This document shows positions 16,748 to 24,542 of a DNA stretch of 48,613 nucleotides, piece after piece (the stretch's first letter is position 1; every line of letters starts with the position of its first letter). The notes beneath the pieces are model-generated. The model was not told the origin of the DNA. It ran no database searches and saw nothing but the letters and a program-made list of their open reading frames with translations. This DNA comes from Lachnospiraceae bacterium (GTDB lineage Bacteria; Bacillota; Clostridia; Lachnospirales; Lachnospiraceae): contig JAFWWB010000038.1 of NCBI GenBank assembly GCA_017518185.1, positions 1 through 48,613 on the forward strand, in the 5' to 3' direction. Made by a program: the position numbers and the translations under genes.

Positions 16748-18601
16748 ATGAGTCTATCTGTTAATCCACAGCAGGAAAAAGCCATAAAGCATAAGGACGG
16801 TCCCATGATGGTGCTGGCGGGACCGGGTTCGGGAAAGACCTTTGTCATCACGAGGCGTCTTTACTATATGATCACCAGGCACCGTATACCACCGGAGCAG
16901 ATACTGGTCATCAGTTTTACCAGGGCGGCTGCGGCCCAGATGGAAGAGCGTTTCTTAAGCCTTTCCGGAGGAGCCGGCCGCGGTATAACCTTCGGCACCT
17001 TCCATGCGGTGTACTTCAGCATACTGAAGGAAGTGTACCACTACGGAAATGACAATATACTCACAGAAGGTGACAAAAGGAGGTATCTGAGGGAAGTCAT
17101 AGGCGGCAGAAGGGGAGTAAGGGACGATGAGCAGACGGTGGAGGAGCTGCTTAAGGAGTTTTCGTCCCTGAAGAACGACGGGAAAGCTCCGGATGAATAT
17201 GACGAGTCAAAGGGACTGGTCACAAAGGAGGATTTCAAGGCGCTGTTCGAGGAGTACCATTATCTTCTGAGGCAGGACAGGCGGCTGGACTTTGATGACA
17301 TGGTGCTGGAGTGCCGGAGGCTCTTTACTGAAAGACCGGAGGTGCTTAAGGCCTTCAGACAGCGCTACAGATATATACTCATCGACGAGTTCCAGGACAT
17401 AAATCCCCAGCAGTACGCGGTGATAAAGCTTCTGGCGGGGGAGGAGGACAATCTGTTTGTGGTCGGCGATGACGACCAGTCTATCTACGGCTTCAGGAGC
17501 GCGGAACCTGGCATAATGCTTAACTTCCCGAGAGAGCATCCGGGACTGGCAAGAGTGCTGCTCTCAAGGAATTACCGTTCGGCGGCCGGCATAGTGGAAG
17601 CATCACTCCGACTCATCGCCCATAACAGGAAAAGGTTTTCAAAGAGACTTTCAGCCGAACGGAAGGGAGATAAGCGTGTCTGGTCAGCGGAGGCAGGATA
17701 CAAGGAGGAGGAAGCGGTTCTTGCGGTCAGGCTTATACGGAAGGCGCACGTTTCGATCCCCTACGGCAGCATGGCCATGCTCTTCAGGACGCATATTGAC
17801 GCAGGTTACTATTCCAGGGCTCTGGCGGATGCGGGGATACCTTTTTATATCTCGGAGAGCAGGGGCAGCGTGTTCAGGAAGAGCGTGGGGCTGGATATGC
17901 TTGCCATCATGGCCTATGCCCACGGTGACCACAGCAGAAAGAACCTTCTGCGCTTCATAAACAAGCCTCCCAGATACATAAGGCGGGCCGCCTTTGAAGG
18001 AGAAAGAGCAGAGCTTTCGGAACTTTTAAGGGACAGGACGCTGAAGGCGGCGGTGGCTTATCAGATAAGACGGCTCATGGAACAGCTGGAGTTTATACGG
18101 AATCTTCCGCCTTACGGAGCCCTTATGTACATACGCAGGGAAATGGGGTATGAAGAATGGCTTAAGGAAGATGCCGCGGAGCGGGGAAAGGATGCATCGG
18201 AGGATATTGACTACCTTAAGGAGATCTGTGACAGCGCCACGGACTGCAGGGATTATGGGGCGTGGCTTAAGAAGCTTTCAGATTATGAGGATAAGCTGAG
18301 GGACAATGAGAGAAATAAAAACGCCGATGCCGTGCAGCTGCTTACAGTACACGCTTCAAAGGGACTGGAATACAGCATGGTGATCATAACGGATGTGAAT
18401 GAGGGAAACTTTCCCCAGAAGAAAGCAGTGGATAGAAAAGCACTCGAAGAAGAAAGGCGGATCTTTTATGTAGCCATGACAAGAGCAAAGGACAGGCTGT
18501 TCATGCTGTATCTCAGAAAAGATACAAAAAACAGGACCTGTCCCAGCAGGTATCTTAAGGAAGCAAAGCCGCTAAAGCTTATTCATCAGGGAGAGAGTTG
18601 A
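16748..18601 (+). CDS. UvrD/PcrA-like superfamily 1 DNA helicase
   Basis: A 617-residue ATP-dependent 3'-5' DNA helicase of the UvrD/Rep family, all core motifs present: Q-motif (NPQQEKAI), Walker A (AGPGSGKTFVITRR), motif Ia (SFTRAAAAQMEER), motif II (IDEFQDINPQQY), motif III (GDDDQSIYGFRSA), motif IV (SRNYRS), motif V (VHASKGLEYSMVII) and motif VI (FYVAMTRAKDRLF). It is shorter than PcrA/UvrD (~720 or more), mainly at the C-terminus, which ends soon after motif VI; so an accessory UvrD-like helicase rather than the main PcrA. I chose ATG 16748 (GGAAAGG upstream; the NPQQ motif follows directly); a TTG further upstream is possible. Its 3' end overlaps the convergent DUF1292 gene by 23 bases. 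Confidence 0.9.
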   Translation: MSLSVNPQQEKAIKHKDGPMMVLAGPGSGKTFVITRRLYYMITRHRIPPEQILVISFTRAAAAQMEERFLSLSGGAGRGITFGTFHAVYFSILKEVYHYGNDNILTEGDKRRYLREVIGGRRGVRDDEQTVEELLKEFSSLKNDGKAPDEYDESKGLVTKEDFKALFEEYHYLLRQDRRLDFDDMVLECRRLFTERPEVLKAFRQRYRYILIDEFQDINPQQYAVIKLLAGEEDNLFVVGDDDQSIYGFRSAEPGIMLNFPREHPGLARVLLSRNYRSAAGIVEASLRLIAHNRKRFSKRLSAERKGDKRVWSAEAGYKEEEAVLAVRLIRKAHVSIPYGSMAMLFRTHIDAGYYSRALADAGIPFYISESRGSVFRKSVGLDMLAIMAYAHGDHSRKNLLRFINKPPRYIRRAAFEGERAELSELLRDRTLKAAVAYQIRRLMEQLEFIRNLPPYGALMYIRREMGYEEWLKEDAAERGKDASEDIDYLKEICDSATDCRDYGAWLKKLSDYEDKLRDNERNKNADAVQLLTVHASKGLEYSMVIITDVNEGNFPQKKAVDRKALEEERRIFYVAMTRAKDRLFMLYLRKDTKNRTCPSRYLKEAKPLKLIHQGES

Positions 18602-18881
18602 ACTCCTGTTCATCCAGGTATTCGTCAAAGGCGTCGAGGACGGCTTCGTACTCGTCATCGTCGGTGATGTTGCGAAGGCTGGGATTGCCTTCCTCATCCT
18701 CTTCGTGACCGTAGAGCCATACTTCCCCATCCCTGGGCTCTCCCTTATCATCAAGGGGGAGCAGGGCTATGTAATCACTGCCGTCACATTCGAAGATGGT
18801 GATGATCCTGCAGTCTACCGTGCCTTCGTCGAGTTCGATCTCGACATACATTTCGTCGTCTTCAAAATCTTTGTTTTCCAT
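18579..18881 (-). CDS. DUF1292 family protein
   Basis: A 100-residue, very acidic protein of the DUF1292 (YrzB-like) family, with the typical core: a short strand, C-I-TIFE-DG-DYIALLP, and EVWLYGH followed by an acidic tail. Function is unknown; in other Firmicutes it is found beside yrrK and mreB-region genes. AGGAGG five bases before the ATG (minus strand) supports the start. The gene is isolated here and converges on the helicase gene with a 23-base overlap of the coding ends. Confidence 0.85.
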   Translation of the reverse strand: MENKDFEDDEMYVEIELDEGTVDCRIITIFECDGSDYIALLPLDDKGEPRDGEVWLYGHEEDEEGNPSLRNITDDDEYEAVLDAFDEYLDEQEFNSLPDE

Positions 18882-18922
18882 GGTGGCCTCCTATTGGGCA
18901 TGAGGTAGTTCCGAAGGGAGCA

Positions 18923-18947
18923 GCCGGTTCATGCAAGCATGACCGGC
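18923..18947. repeat. Palindrome between divergent genes
   Basis: GCCGGT-T-CATG, loop CAAG, CATGACCGGC: a 10-bp stem with one bulged T, between the DUF1292 gene (minus) and the DUF5662 gene (plus). There is no U-tract on either side, so it is not a standard terminator. It could be an operator or a 5'-UTR structure. Confidence 0.55.
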
Positions 18948-18993
18948 ATATGGAGCTTTCGACCCTGGCATCACATTATACGAAATTCTATAT

Positions 18994-19021
18994 TTGATTA
19001 CAAGAAAAAATGTGGTATAAT
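18994..19021 (+). promoter_or_regulatory. Promoter of the DUF5662-trpS operon
   Basis: TTGATT (18994-18999), a 16-base spacer and TATAAT (19016-19021) preceded by TGG, an extended -10. It lies 29 bases upstream of the start at 19050. Confidence 0.7.
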
Positions 19022-19049
19022 ATCCCGATGTGTCCGGGAGGATAAGAGA

Positions 19050-19598
19050 ATGAACGCATGGAAACATTTCAAGACCATAACCACCCACAGGATGATAGTG
19101 CGAAAGGAGTGTTTTGCGGTGGGGCTTTACTGGCAGGGGCTTACACACGACCTGTCCAAATATTCACCTACGGAATTCCTGATGGGTGTGAAGTATTACC
19201 AGGGTTACAGAAGCCCGAATAACGCGGAGAGAGAGGACAAGGGCTATTCGGAGGCCTGGCTCCATCACAAGGGCAGGAACAGGCATCACTTCGAATACTG
19301 GCTGGATTATCCCGCGGAGTCCGATTCAAAGGTAAAGGTGAAGATACTCGCCTGCAGGATGCCGGTGAAGTATGTCGTGGAGATGTTCATGGACAGGCTT
19401 GCGGCTTCCAAGGTATACAAGGGAGACGAGTATACGGATGCCTCGCCCCTGGAGTACTACCGCAAGGGGGATATATCCGCGCTCCTGCATCCCAGGACCA
19501 AAAAGATACTTGAACTGCTGCTTAAGATGAACGCAAAATACGGTGAAGAATACACCTTTGATTTTATAAGGAAAAAACTGCTGATACGAAGGAGATGA
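19050..19598 (+). CDS. DUF5662 family protein
   Basis: A 182-residue soluble protein resembling DUF5662. Conserved-looking features are [11 protein letters not shown] near the start, [13 protein letters not shown], and [13 protein letters not shown]: a set of His/Asp residues that suggests a metal site, perhaps HD-like. Function is unknown. I chose ATG 19050 because GGGAGGA lies just upstream and the promoter -10 box is only 29 bases away; the longer in-frame reading would start upstream of that promoter. The trpS start follows after 4 bases, so the two genes form one operon. Confidence 0.8.
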   Translation: MNAWKHFKTITTHRMIVRKECFAVGLYWQGLTHDLSKYSPTEFLMGVKYYQGYRSPNNAEREDKGYSEAWLHHKGRNRHHFEYWLDYPAESDSKVKVKILACRMPVKYVVEMFMDRLAASKVYKGDEYTDASPLEYYRKGDISALLHPRTKKILELLLKMNAKYGEEYTFDFIRKKLLIRRR

Positions 19599-19602
19599 AC
19601 CG

Positions 19603-20709
19603 ATGGCTGAGAAAAAGATAATACTGACCGGTGACAGGCCTACCGGAAGACTGCATCTGGGACATTATGTGGGCTCCCTGAAAAGAAGGGTGGAGCTACA
19701 GAATTCCGGGGAATATGATGAGATCTACATACTGATAGCCGATGACCAGGCGCTTACCGACAATGCGGACAATCCCGGGAAGATCAGGGAAAACATCATA
19801 AACGTGGTGCTGGATTACCTTTCCGCGGGCCTGGATCCCGCAAAGACCACCATCTGCGTGCAGTCGGCCCTGCCGGCGCTCCATGCCCTGACCTTTTATT
19901 ATCTGAACATGGTGACCACTGCAAGGCTTTCCAGGAATCCTACCGTTAAGGCGGAGATACAGATGAGAGGCTTTGCGGATGAGGGCCTTCCGGCCGGCTT
20001 TTTCTGCTATCCTGTGTCCCAGGCTGCGGATATAACGGCCTTCGACGCCACGGTGGTACCCGTAGGCGAGGATCAGCTCCCCATGCTTGAGCAATGCAGG
20101 GAGATAGTGGAAAAGTTCAACCGCACCTATGGCGAGACACTGGTGCTGCCGAAGCCCATGATACCCGAGAACGCCATGCAGAGACGGCTTCCCGGAGTGG
20201 ACGGTAAGGCAAAGATGAGCAAATCCCTGGGGAACTGCATCTATCTTTCCGATGATGCAAAAACGGTGAAGAAGCAGGTCAACGGCAGGATGTTCACTGA
20301 TCCGCAGCATCTGAAGATAGAGGATCCCGGCCATATCGAGGGAAATGTGGTGTTCACCTATCTGGATGCCTTCAGCACGGAGGAGGATTTTAAGGAATTC
20401 CTTCCGGATTACAATGATCTGGACGAGATGAAGGCCCACTACATGCGCGGGGGTCTGGGTGACGGTACCTGCAAGAAGTTCCTCATCAATGTGCTCGAGA
20501 AGAATCTCGGGCCCATCAGGGCTGAGAGAGCCCGCTGGGAGAGCAATATCTCAGATGTCTACGATATAATCCGGGAGGGTACTAAGAAGGCGCAGGAGAA
20601 GACCTCGGCCACCCTTGCAAGAGTCAGGGATGCGATGAGGATAGATTACTTCAAAGACCGCAGCATCATAGCTGAATGGGAAGAGGCCCTTAAGGCGGCA
20701 AAACAATAA
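19603..20709 (+). CDS. trpS: Tryptophanyl-tRNA synthetase
   Basis: A 368-residue class I aminoacyl-tRNA synthetase that charges tRNA-Trp. The HIGH-type motif is [10 protein letters not shown] near residue 17 and the KMSKS motif is [11 protein letters not shown] near residue 205; IADDQALTD and the [10 protein letters not shown] segment are typical of TrpRS. Length is slightly above the usual ~330. AAGGAGATG precedes the ATG, and the gene is 4 bases after DUF5662. No T-box leader is visible: the promoter leaves only ~28 bases before the first gene, so regulation by tRNA-Trp antitermination is unlikely here. Confidence 0.95.
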   Translation: MAEKKIILTGDRPTGRLHLGHYVGSLKRRVELQNSGEYDEIYILIADDQALTDNADNPGKIRENIINVVLDYLSAGLDPAKTTICVQSALPALHALTFYYLNMVTTARLSRNPTVKAEIQMRGFADEGLPAGFFCYPVSQAADITAFDATVVPVGEDQLPMLEQCREIVEKFNRTYGETLVLPKPMIPENAMQRRLPGVDGKAKMSKSLGNCIYLSDDAKTVKKQVNGRMFTDPQHLKIEDPGHIEGNVVFTYLDAFSTEEDFKEFLPDYNDLDEMKAHYMRGGLGDGTCKKFLINVLEKNLGPIRAERARWESNISDVYDIIREGTKKAQEKTSATLARVRDAMRIDYFKDRSIIAEWEEALKAAKQ

Positions 20710-20728
20710 ATCCAAGGAGCATAAAGAG

Positions 20729-22102
20729 ATGTATAAGAATTCCATGATGGAACTTTCGGAGAACAGGAACGAGCTCTTCAATGAGCTTGTGCGCTTCTGC
20801 ATGGCCAGCGGCGAGATAGACCAGAGCCTGTATCTCGAATACGATGTTAAGAGAGGACTTCGTGACTCAAACGGCAAGGGCGTGCTCACGGGCCTTACGG
20901 AGATCTCGGATGTAAACGGCAGCAAGGTCGTGGACGGGGTAAAGGTCCCAGCAGACGGCGAGCTCTTTTATCAGGGGATAAACGTAAAGGAGCTCATCTC
21001 AGGCAATAAGGACAAGCGCTTTGCCTTTGAGGAGATAACCTATCTGCTGCTTTTCGGCGATCTGCCGAGTGAACAGCAGTTTGAGAGCTTCAAGGCCATA
21101 CTTACGGATCTGCAGGAGCTGTCAGGTGATTTCGTCAGGGACGTGGTGCTCCACAATCCCTGCGCCAATATCATGAACTCCCTGCAGAAGGCCATTCTCA
21201 GCCTCTATTCCTTTGATGCTAATCCCGAGGAGACTTCGGTATCCAATGTTCTGAGGCAGTGCCTGCAGATGATAGGAAAGCTTCCGCTCATCGCTGTGTA
21301 TGCTTATTACGGCTACAGGCATTTTGACCTGAATGAGAACCTGCTGATAAAGACACCCAAAAAGGAGTACTCCACAGCGGAGAACATCCTTTACATGTTG
21401 AGACCTGACGGGAAGTTCACTCCCCTGGAGGCAAGCGTGCTGGATGCGGCGCTGGTGCTCCATGCAGAGCATGGCGGCGGTAACAACTCCACCTTCACGA
21501 CCCATGTGGTCACCTCTTCGGGAACGGACTCCTATTCGGCCATGGCGGCAGCCATAGCTTCGCTTAAGGGACCCAAGCACGGCGGTGCCAATCATAAGGT
21601 GCAGATGATGTTCAGGGATATGGAACAGCATATCGCCGATTATACCGATGAAGGAGCAGTGGAAGCCTATCTTTCCAGGATCCTTGCAAAGGAAGCCTTT
21701 GATAAGAGCGGTCTTATATACGGTATGGGCCACGCCATCTATACGCTCTCCGATCCAAGGAAGGTGATACTGAAGGACTGCGTCAGACAGCTGGCAGAGG
21801 AGAAGGGACGCATGGCGGAATTCGGGCTCTATGACAGTGTGGAGCGCATTTCCGCAGAGCTCATAACCAGGAGCAGGAGAGTGTTCAAGCCCGTCTGCGC
21901 CAATGTGGATTTCTACAGCGGTTTTCTTTATACGATGCTGGGTATCCCCGAGGAGCTCTTCACCCCCATGTTCGCTATCGCAAGGATCTCGGGCTGGAGC
22001 GCCCACAGACTGGAAGAGCTGGTAAACAAGGGCAAGATCATCCGTCCCGCATACAAGTATGTTGGCGTTCACAAAGAGTATGTTCCCATGGAGGACAGAT
22101 AA
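20729..22102 (+). CDS. gltA: Citrate synthase
   Basis: A 457-residue citrate synthase that condenses oxaloacetate and acetyl-CoA. The catalytic triad is visible: His in VLHAEHGGGNN, His in YGMGHAIYTLSDPRK and Asp in CANVDFYSGF. The N-terminal ~80 residues form a long extension before FYQGINVKEL, as in the clostridial branch. The gene starts after an AAGGAG site 19 bases downstream of trpS. Its TAA is directly followed by the ATG of the lactonase gene, so translation of the two is probably coupled. No aconitase or isocitrate dehydrogenase is in the window; a partial TCA route to glutamate is the usual role in such anaerobes (known for the group, not shown here). Confidence 0.95.
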   Translation: MYKNSMMELSENRNELFNELVRFCMASGEIDQSLYLEYDVKRGLRDSNGKGVLTGLTEISDVNGSKVVDGVKVPADGELFYQGINVKELISGNKDKRFAFEEITYLLLFGDLPSEQQFESFKAILTDLQELSGDFVRDVVLHNPCANIMNSLQKAILSLYSFDANPEETSVSNVLRQCLQMIGKLPLIAVYAYYGYRHFDLNENLLIKTPKKEYSTAENILYMLRPDGKFTPLEASVLDAALVLHAEHGGGNNSTFTTHVVTSSGTDSYSAMAAAIASLKGPKHGGANHKVQMMFRDMEQHIADYTDEGAVEAYLSRILAKEAFDKSGLIYGMGHAIYTLSDPRKVILKDCVRQLAEEKGRMAEFGLYDSVERISAELITRSRRVFKPVCANVDFYSGFLYTMLGIPEELFTPMFAIARISGWSAHRLEELVNKGKIIRPAYKYVGVHKEYVPMEDR

Positions 22103-23149
22103 ATGGAAAAGTATGTGGCATACGTATCCTGTTACACCCAGGGCAGCAAGGTAGGCATAAGGGTATATGATGTTGATATGGAGAAAGGGATCTTTCATGA
22201 GAAGGATCAGGTGACCATCTCGAACTCCTCTTATATGACCATATCCCATGACAGACGGGTACTCTATTCCATAACCGACAGCGGAGTGGAGGCCTACAGG
22301 ATCAAGGAGGACGGAACTCTCGAGACCATTTCCGAAGCTTCCATCAACGGGATGAGGGGCTGCTATCTGTCAACGGATTACCGTAACCGTTTCCTCTTTG
22401 TGGCAGGCTATCATGACGGGAAGATCACCGTACTGTCCCTAAAGCCGGACGGGACCATAGGGGAGATAACCGATGAGGTATATCATAAGGGCATCGGAAG
22501 CGTGGTGGACCGTAATTTCCGGCCCCACGTCAACTGCGTCAAGATGACCCGCGACAATAAATATCTCCTGGCGGCGGATCTGGGACTTGACCATACAAAG
22601 GTGTACCAGCTGGATCATGAACACGGAAAGCTGAAGATGGTAGATATCATACATTCCGAGCAGTATTCCGGCCCCAGGCATATAAAGATCTCGAAGAACG
22701 GAGAGTTCATATATATCATCCATGAATCCAGCAAGACTGTGGATGTGTATCACTATTATGAGGTGGGTGATAATCCTGAGTTTGAAAAGATCCAGAGCAT
22801 ATCCACCCTTAACGACTATCATGCCGGGGATTCTGCGGCCAGCGCCCTGAACCTTTCCTGGGATTTCAGATATCTGGTATGTTCCAATGCCGGGGACAAC
22901 AGCGTGATGATCTACAGCATAGATGAGAAGACGGGGCTGCTTACCAAGATCCTCTGCCTTCCCATCAGCGGCGACTATCCCAAGGATGCTGCCCTTTTCC
23001 CGGACAACAGGCATCTTGTGTCATTAAACCATGAGAACAACACCATGACCTTCTTCGCCGTGGATATAGAGAAGCGGACCCTGGTCATGAACACAAAGGA
23101 GATAAAGATACAGCAGCCCAATTGCATCGTGTTCCACAGGCTGGTATGA
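22103..23149 (+). CDS. Lactonase-family beta-propeller (6-phosphogluconolactonase-like)
   Basis: A 348-residue soluble protein of the seven-bladed lactonase family (Pgl/YbhE type). Blade motifs: MTISHDRRVLYSI, LSTDYRNRFLFVA, RPHVNCVKMTRDNKYLLAADLG, GPRHIKISKNGEFIYII, ALNLSWDFRYLVCSN and PKDAALFPDNRHLVSLN. Known members hydrolyse 6-phosphogluconolactone, but many family members in Clostridia have no proven substrate, so specificity is open. The ATG abuts the citrate synthase stop codon with GGAGGA inside the upstream gene, a sign of translational coupling. No signal peptide. Confidence 0.85.
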   Translation: MEKYVAYVSCYTQGSKVGIRVYDVDMEKGIFHEKDQVTISNSSYMTISHDRRVLYSITDSGVEAYRIKEDGTLETISEASINGMRGCYLSTDYRNRFLFVAGYHDGKITVLSLKPDGTIGEITDEVYHKGIGSVVDRNFRPHVNCVKMTRDNKYLLAADLGLDHTKVYQLDHEHGKLKMVDIIHSEQYSGPRHIKISKNGEFIYIIHESSKTVDVYHYYEVGDNPEFEKIQSISTLNDYHAGDSAASALNLSWDFRYLVCSNAGDNSVMIYSIDEKTGLLTKILCLPISGDYPKDAALFPDNRHLVSLNHENNTMTFFAVDIEKRTLVMNTKEIKIQQPNCIVFHRLV

Positions 23150-23190
23150 AATAAACCGGTACGATGGCCGAAGGAAAGGTGGGCTGTAAA

Positions 23191-23427
23191 ATGGAAAAAG
23201 CAGGAATGCGGGAACCGGATAAGAATACTATTGAAATGGTGCTGAACCGCCTTGATGCGGAGGTGGAGAACGGCGCCATGCGGGTGACCGTGGAATTTGA
23301 TGAAAAGCAGTTTGAGGCTGAAAAGGTCTCACATAAGGGCTGCAAGGCATACGGAAGGGATGCTGCCCGCTGTGTGGGTGAGCTGGACAGTTATTCGGAT
23401 ATAATGCTGACGGAAGAAAAAAGATAG
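23191..23427 (+). CDS. Small protein of unknown function
   Basis: A 78-residue hydrophilic protein that I do not recognise. It has an N-terminal helix (NTIEMVLNRLDAEVENG), a strand (MRVTVEFDE) and two cysteines (HKGCKAYGRDAARC). It lies 41 bases after the lactonase gene in the same direction. I chose ATG 23191 because AAAGGTGGG lies ~7 bases upstream; an ATG nine codons earlier has no ribosome binding site. No terminator separates it from the lactonase gene, so it may be the last gene of the trpS operon. Confidence 0.55.
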   Translation: MEKAGMREPDKNTIEMVLNRLDAEVENGAMRVTVEFDEKQFEAEKVSHKGCKAYGRDAARCVGELDSYSDIMLTEEKR

Positions 23428-23450
23428 TACTTTCGGAAGAAATAAGAGAG

Positions 23451-23480
23451 TTGACATAAGGCATATATCCGTGTTAAGAT
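23451..23480 (+). promoter_or_regulatory. Promoter of the YPKRAKGL gene
   Basis: TTGACA (23451-23456), an 18-base spacer and TAAGAT (23475-23480). Transcription would start near 23487, leaving a ~75-base leader that contains the duplicated start-site sequence. Confidence 0.7.
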
Positions 23481-23491
23481 AAATGACGGTC

Positions 23492-23575
23492 GGGGAAGCC
23501 ACCCATAACAAAAAACGCAGACCGGTAACAATTTAATATGACAGTTGCAAGGGGGAGACACCCATGACAAAAAAC
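23492..23575 (+). repeat. Duplicated ribosome binding/start region
   Basis: Bases 23492-23516 and 23551-23575 match at 22 of 25 positions, 59 bases apart. Both contain GGGG-AG, then ACCCAT-ACAAAAAAC. The second copy holds the real RBS and ATG (23564). In the first the ATG is ATA, so it looks like a decoy or a relic initiation site in the leader. Confidence 0.8.
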
Positions 23576-24511
23576 ATTCTTGTGACGGATATCAATGGCA
23601 GAATAACAGGCGCCACCTACCCGAAGAGGGCAAAGGGGCTTATAGGGAGCGGACGTGCTACCTGGGTTGACGAGCAGACGATAAGGCTTGTCGGCACAGT
23701 ATACACGGACGCTTTTTCTGATGACAAGGAGGAATTCAGAATGGCAGAAATAATAGAATTCAAGGCAAGGGCATTCAAGCTTGATGAGGAATGCGAGACC
23801 AACAAGGGCACAAGGCTTATTGTGACAGAGAACGATGAGAACGTGGAGTGCTTCGAGATCGGTGAGAACGGGGCAAAGACGGAGATCCTCTCTGAAGTGG
23901 AGCTTGAAGCGGATAAGGATTATGTGTTCCGATTCACCGTTAAGAGCCGCTTCGTAAAGTGCGGAAACGCAGAGAGCAGTGTTAACATCTACTTTGATGA
24001 GAAGGATGACGGCTACACCTATCCCCTGGACAGGGAGGACAAGAACCGTTTTAAGTCAGTAGTCTGCAAGAAGACAGAGGACGGGCTTCTCAGAGTATTC
24101 GAACTTCCCTTCAACAGCGGGGATGCAACAAGCTGCACCATTGAGATCAGTGTGAACAACATGACGGCCTGGATCTATCCCGCAAAGGAGAAGGAAGCTT
24201 ATGACAGTCTGGAGGATGTGGTCTACGAGCAGTGGAGACAGGATGAGCTGCACCGCATCCAGAAGGTGCTGACCGACATAGGCGGAACCCTTGGGGATAC
24301 CCTGAACGGTTTCGGAGAGCTGGTGGGAAAGGCCGGTGACAAGATCGCTAAGACCGTGAGCGATGTTATCAACAGGCCGGCAGCGGAGAATAAGGATGAG
24401 GCTGCTCCGGAGCCTGCGGAGGAAGCGGCAGAGGAGGCTGCAGAAGCGCCTTCGGCCGAAGAGGCTCCTGCTGCGGAGAAAGAGGAGGCTGAGAAAGAAG
24501 CCGAGTCCTGA
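23564..24511 (+). CDS. Unknown protein with YPKRAKGL N-terminal domain
   Basis: A 315-residue protein. Residues 1-45 form a small domain (ILVTDINGRITGATYPKRAK, then GLIGSGRATWVD and TIRLV) that I recall as a stand-alone N-terminus on varied clostridial proteins. Its pattern (strand, D-x-G, P-x-RAK-L--GRA, I-L) is like the PLMP/RRXRR region of IscB-type HNH nucleases. Residues ~65-215 are beta-rich with no family I can name. Residues ~220-270 are helical (GGTLGDTLNGFGELVGKAG), and the last ~45 are an Ala/Glu/Pro-rich tail. No nuclease motif is present. No signal peptide or membrane helix is visible. The RBS is GGGGGAG. Function unknown. Confidence 0.75.
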   Translation: MTKNILVTDINGRITGATYPKRAKGLIGSGRATWVDEQTIRLVGTVYTDAFSDDKEEFRMAEIIEFKARAFKLDEECETNKGTRLIVTENDENVECFEIGENGAKTEILSEVELEADKDYVFRFTVKSRFVKCGNAESSVNIYFDEKDDGYTYPLDREDKNRFKSVVCKKTEDGLLRVFELPFNSGDATSCTIEISVNNMTAWIYPAKEKEAYDSLEDVVYEQWRQDELHRIQKVLTDIGGTLGDTLNGFGELVGKAGDKIAKTVSDVINRPAAENKDEAAPEPAEEAAEEAAEAPSAEEAPAAEKEEAEKEAES

Positions 24512-24542
24512 TGCTCTGATGCCGGCGGCATACAGGCATGAT

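Noticed and set aside
18961-19050. T-box or trp leader upstream of trpS
   Set aside because: The promoter leaves only ~28 bases before the first gene of the operon; no specifier or antiterminator structure fits. Leaders of ilvB, serC and leuB are also too short for a T-box.
21122-22249. 375-codon minus-strand frame
   Set aside because: Antisense to the highly conserved citrate synthase; no family features.
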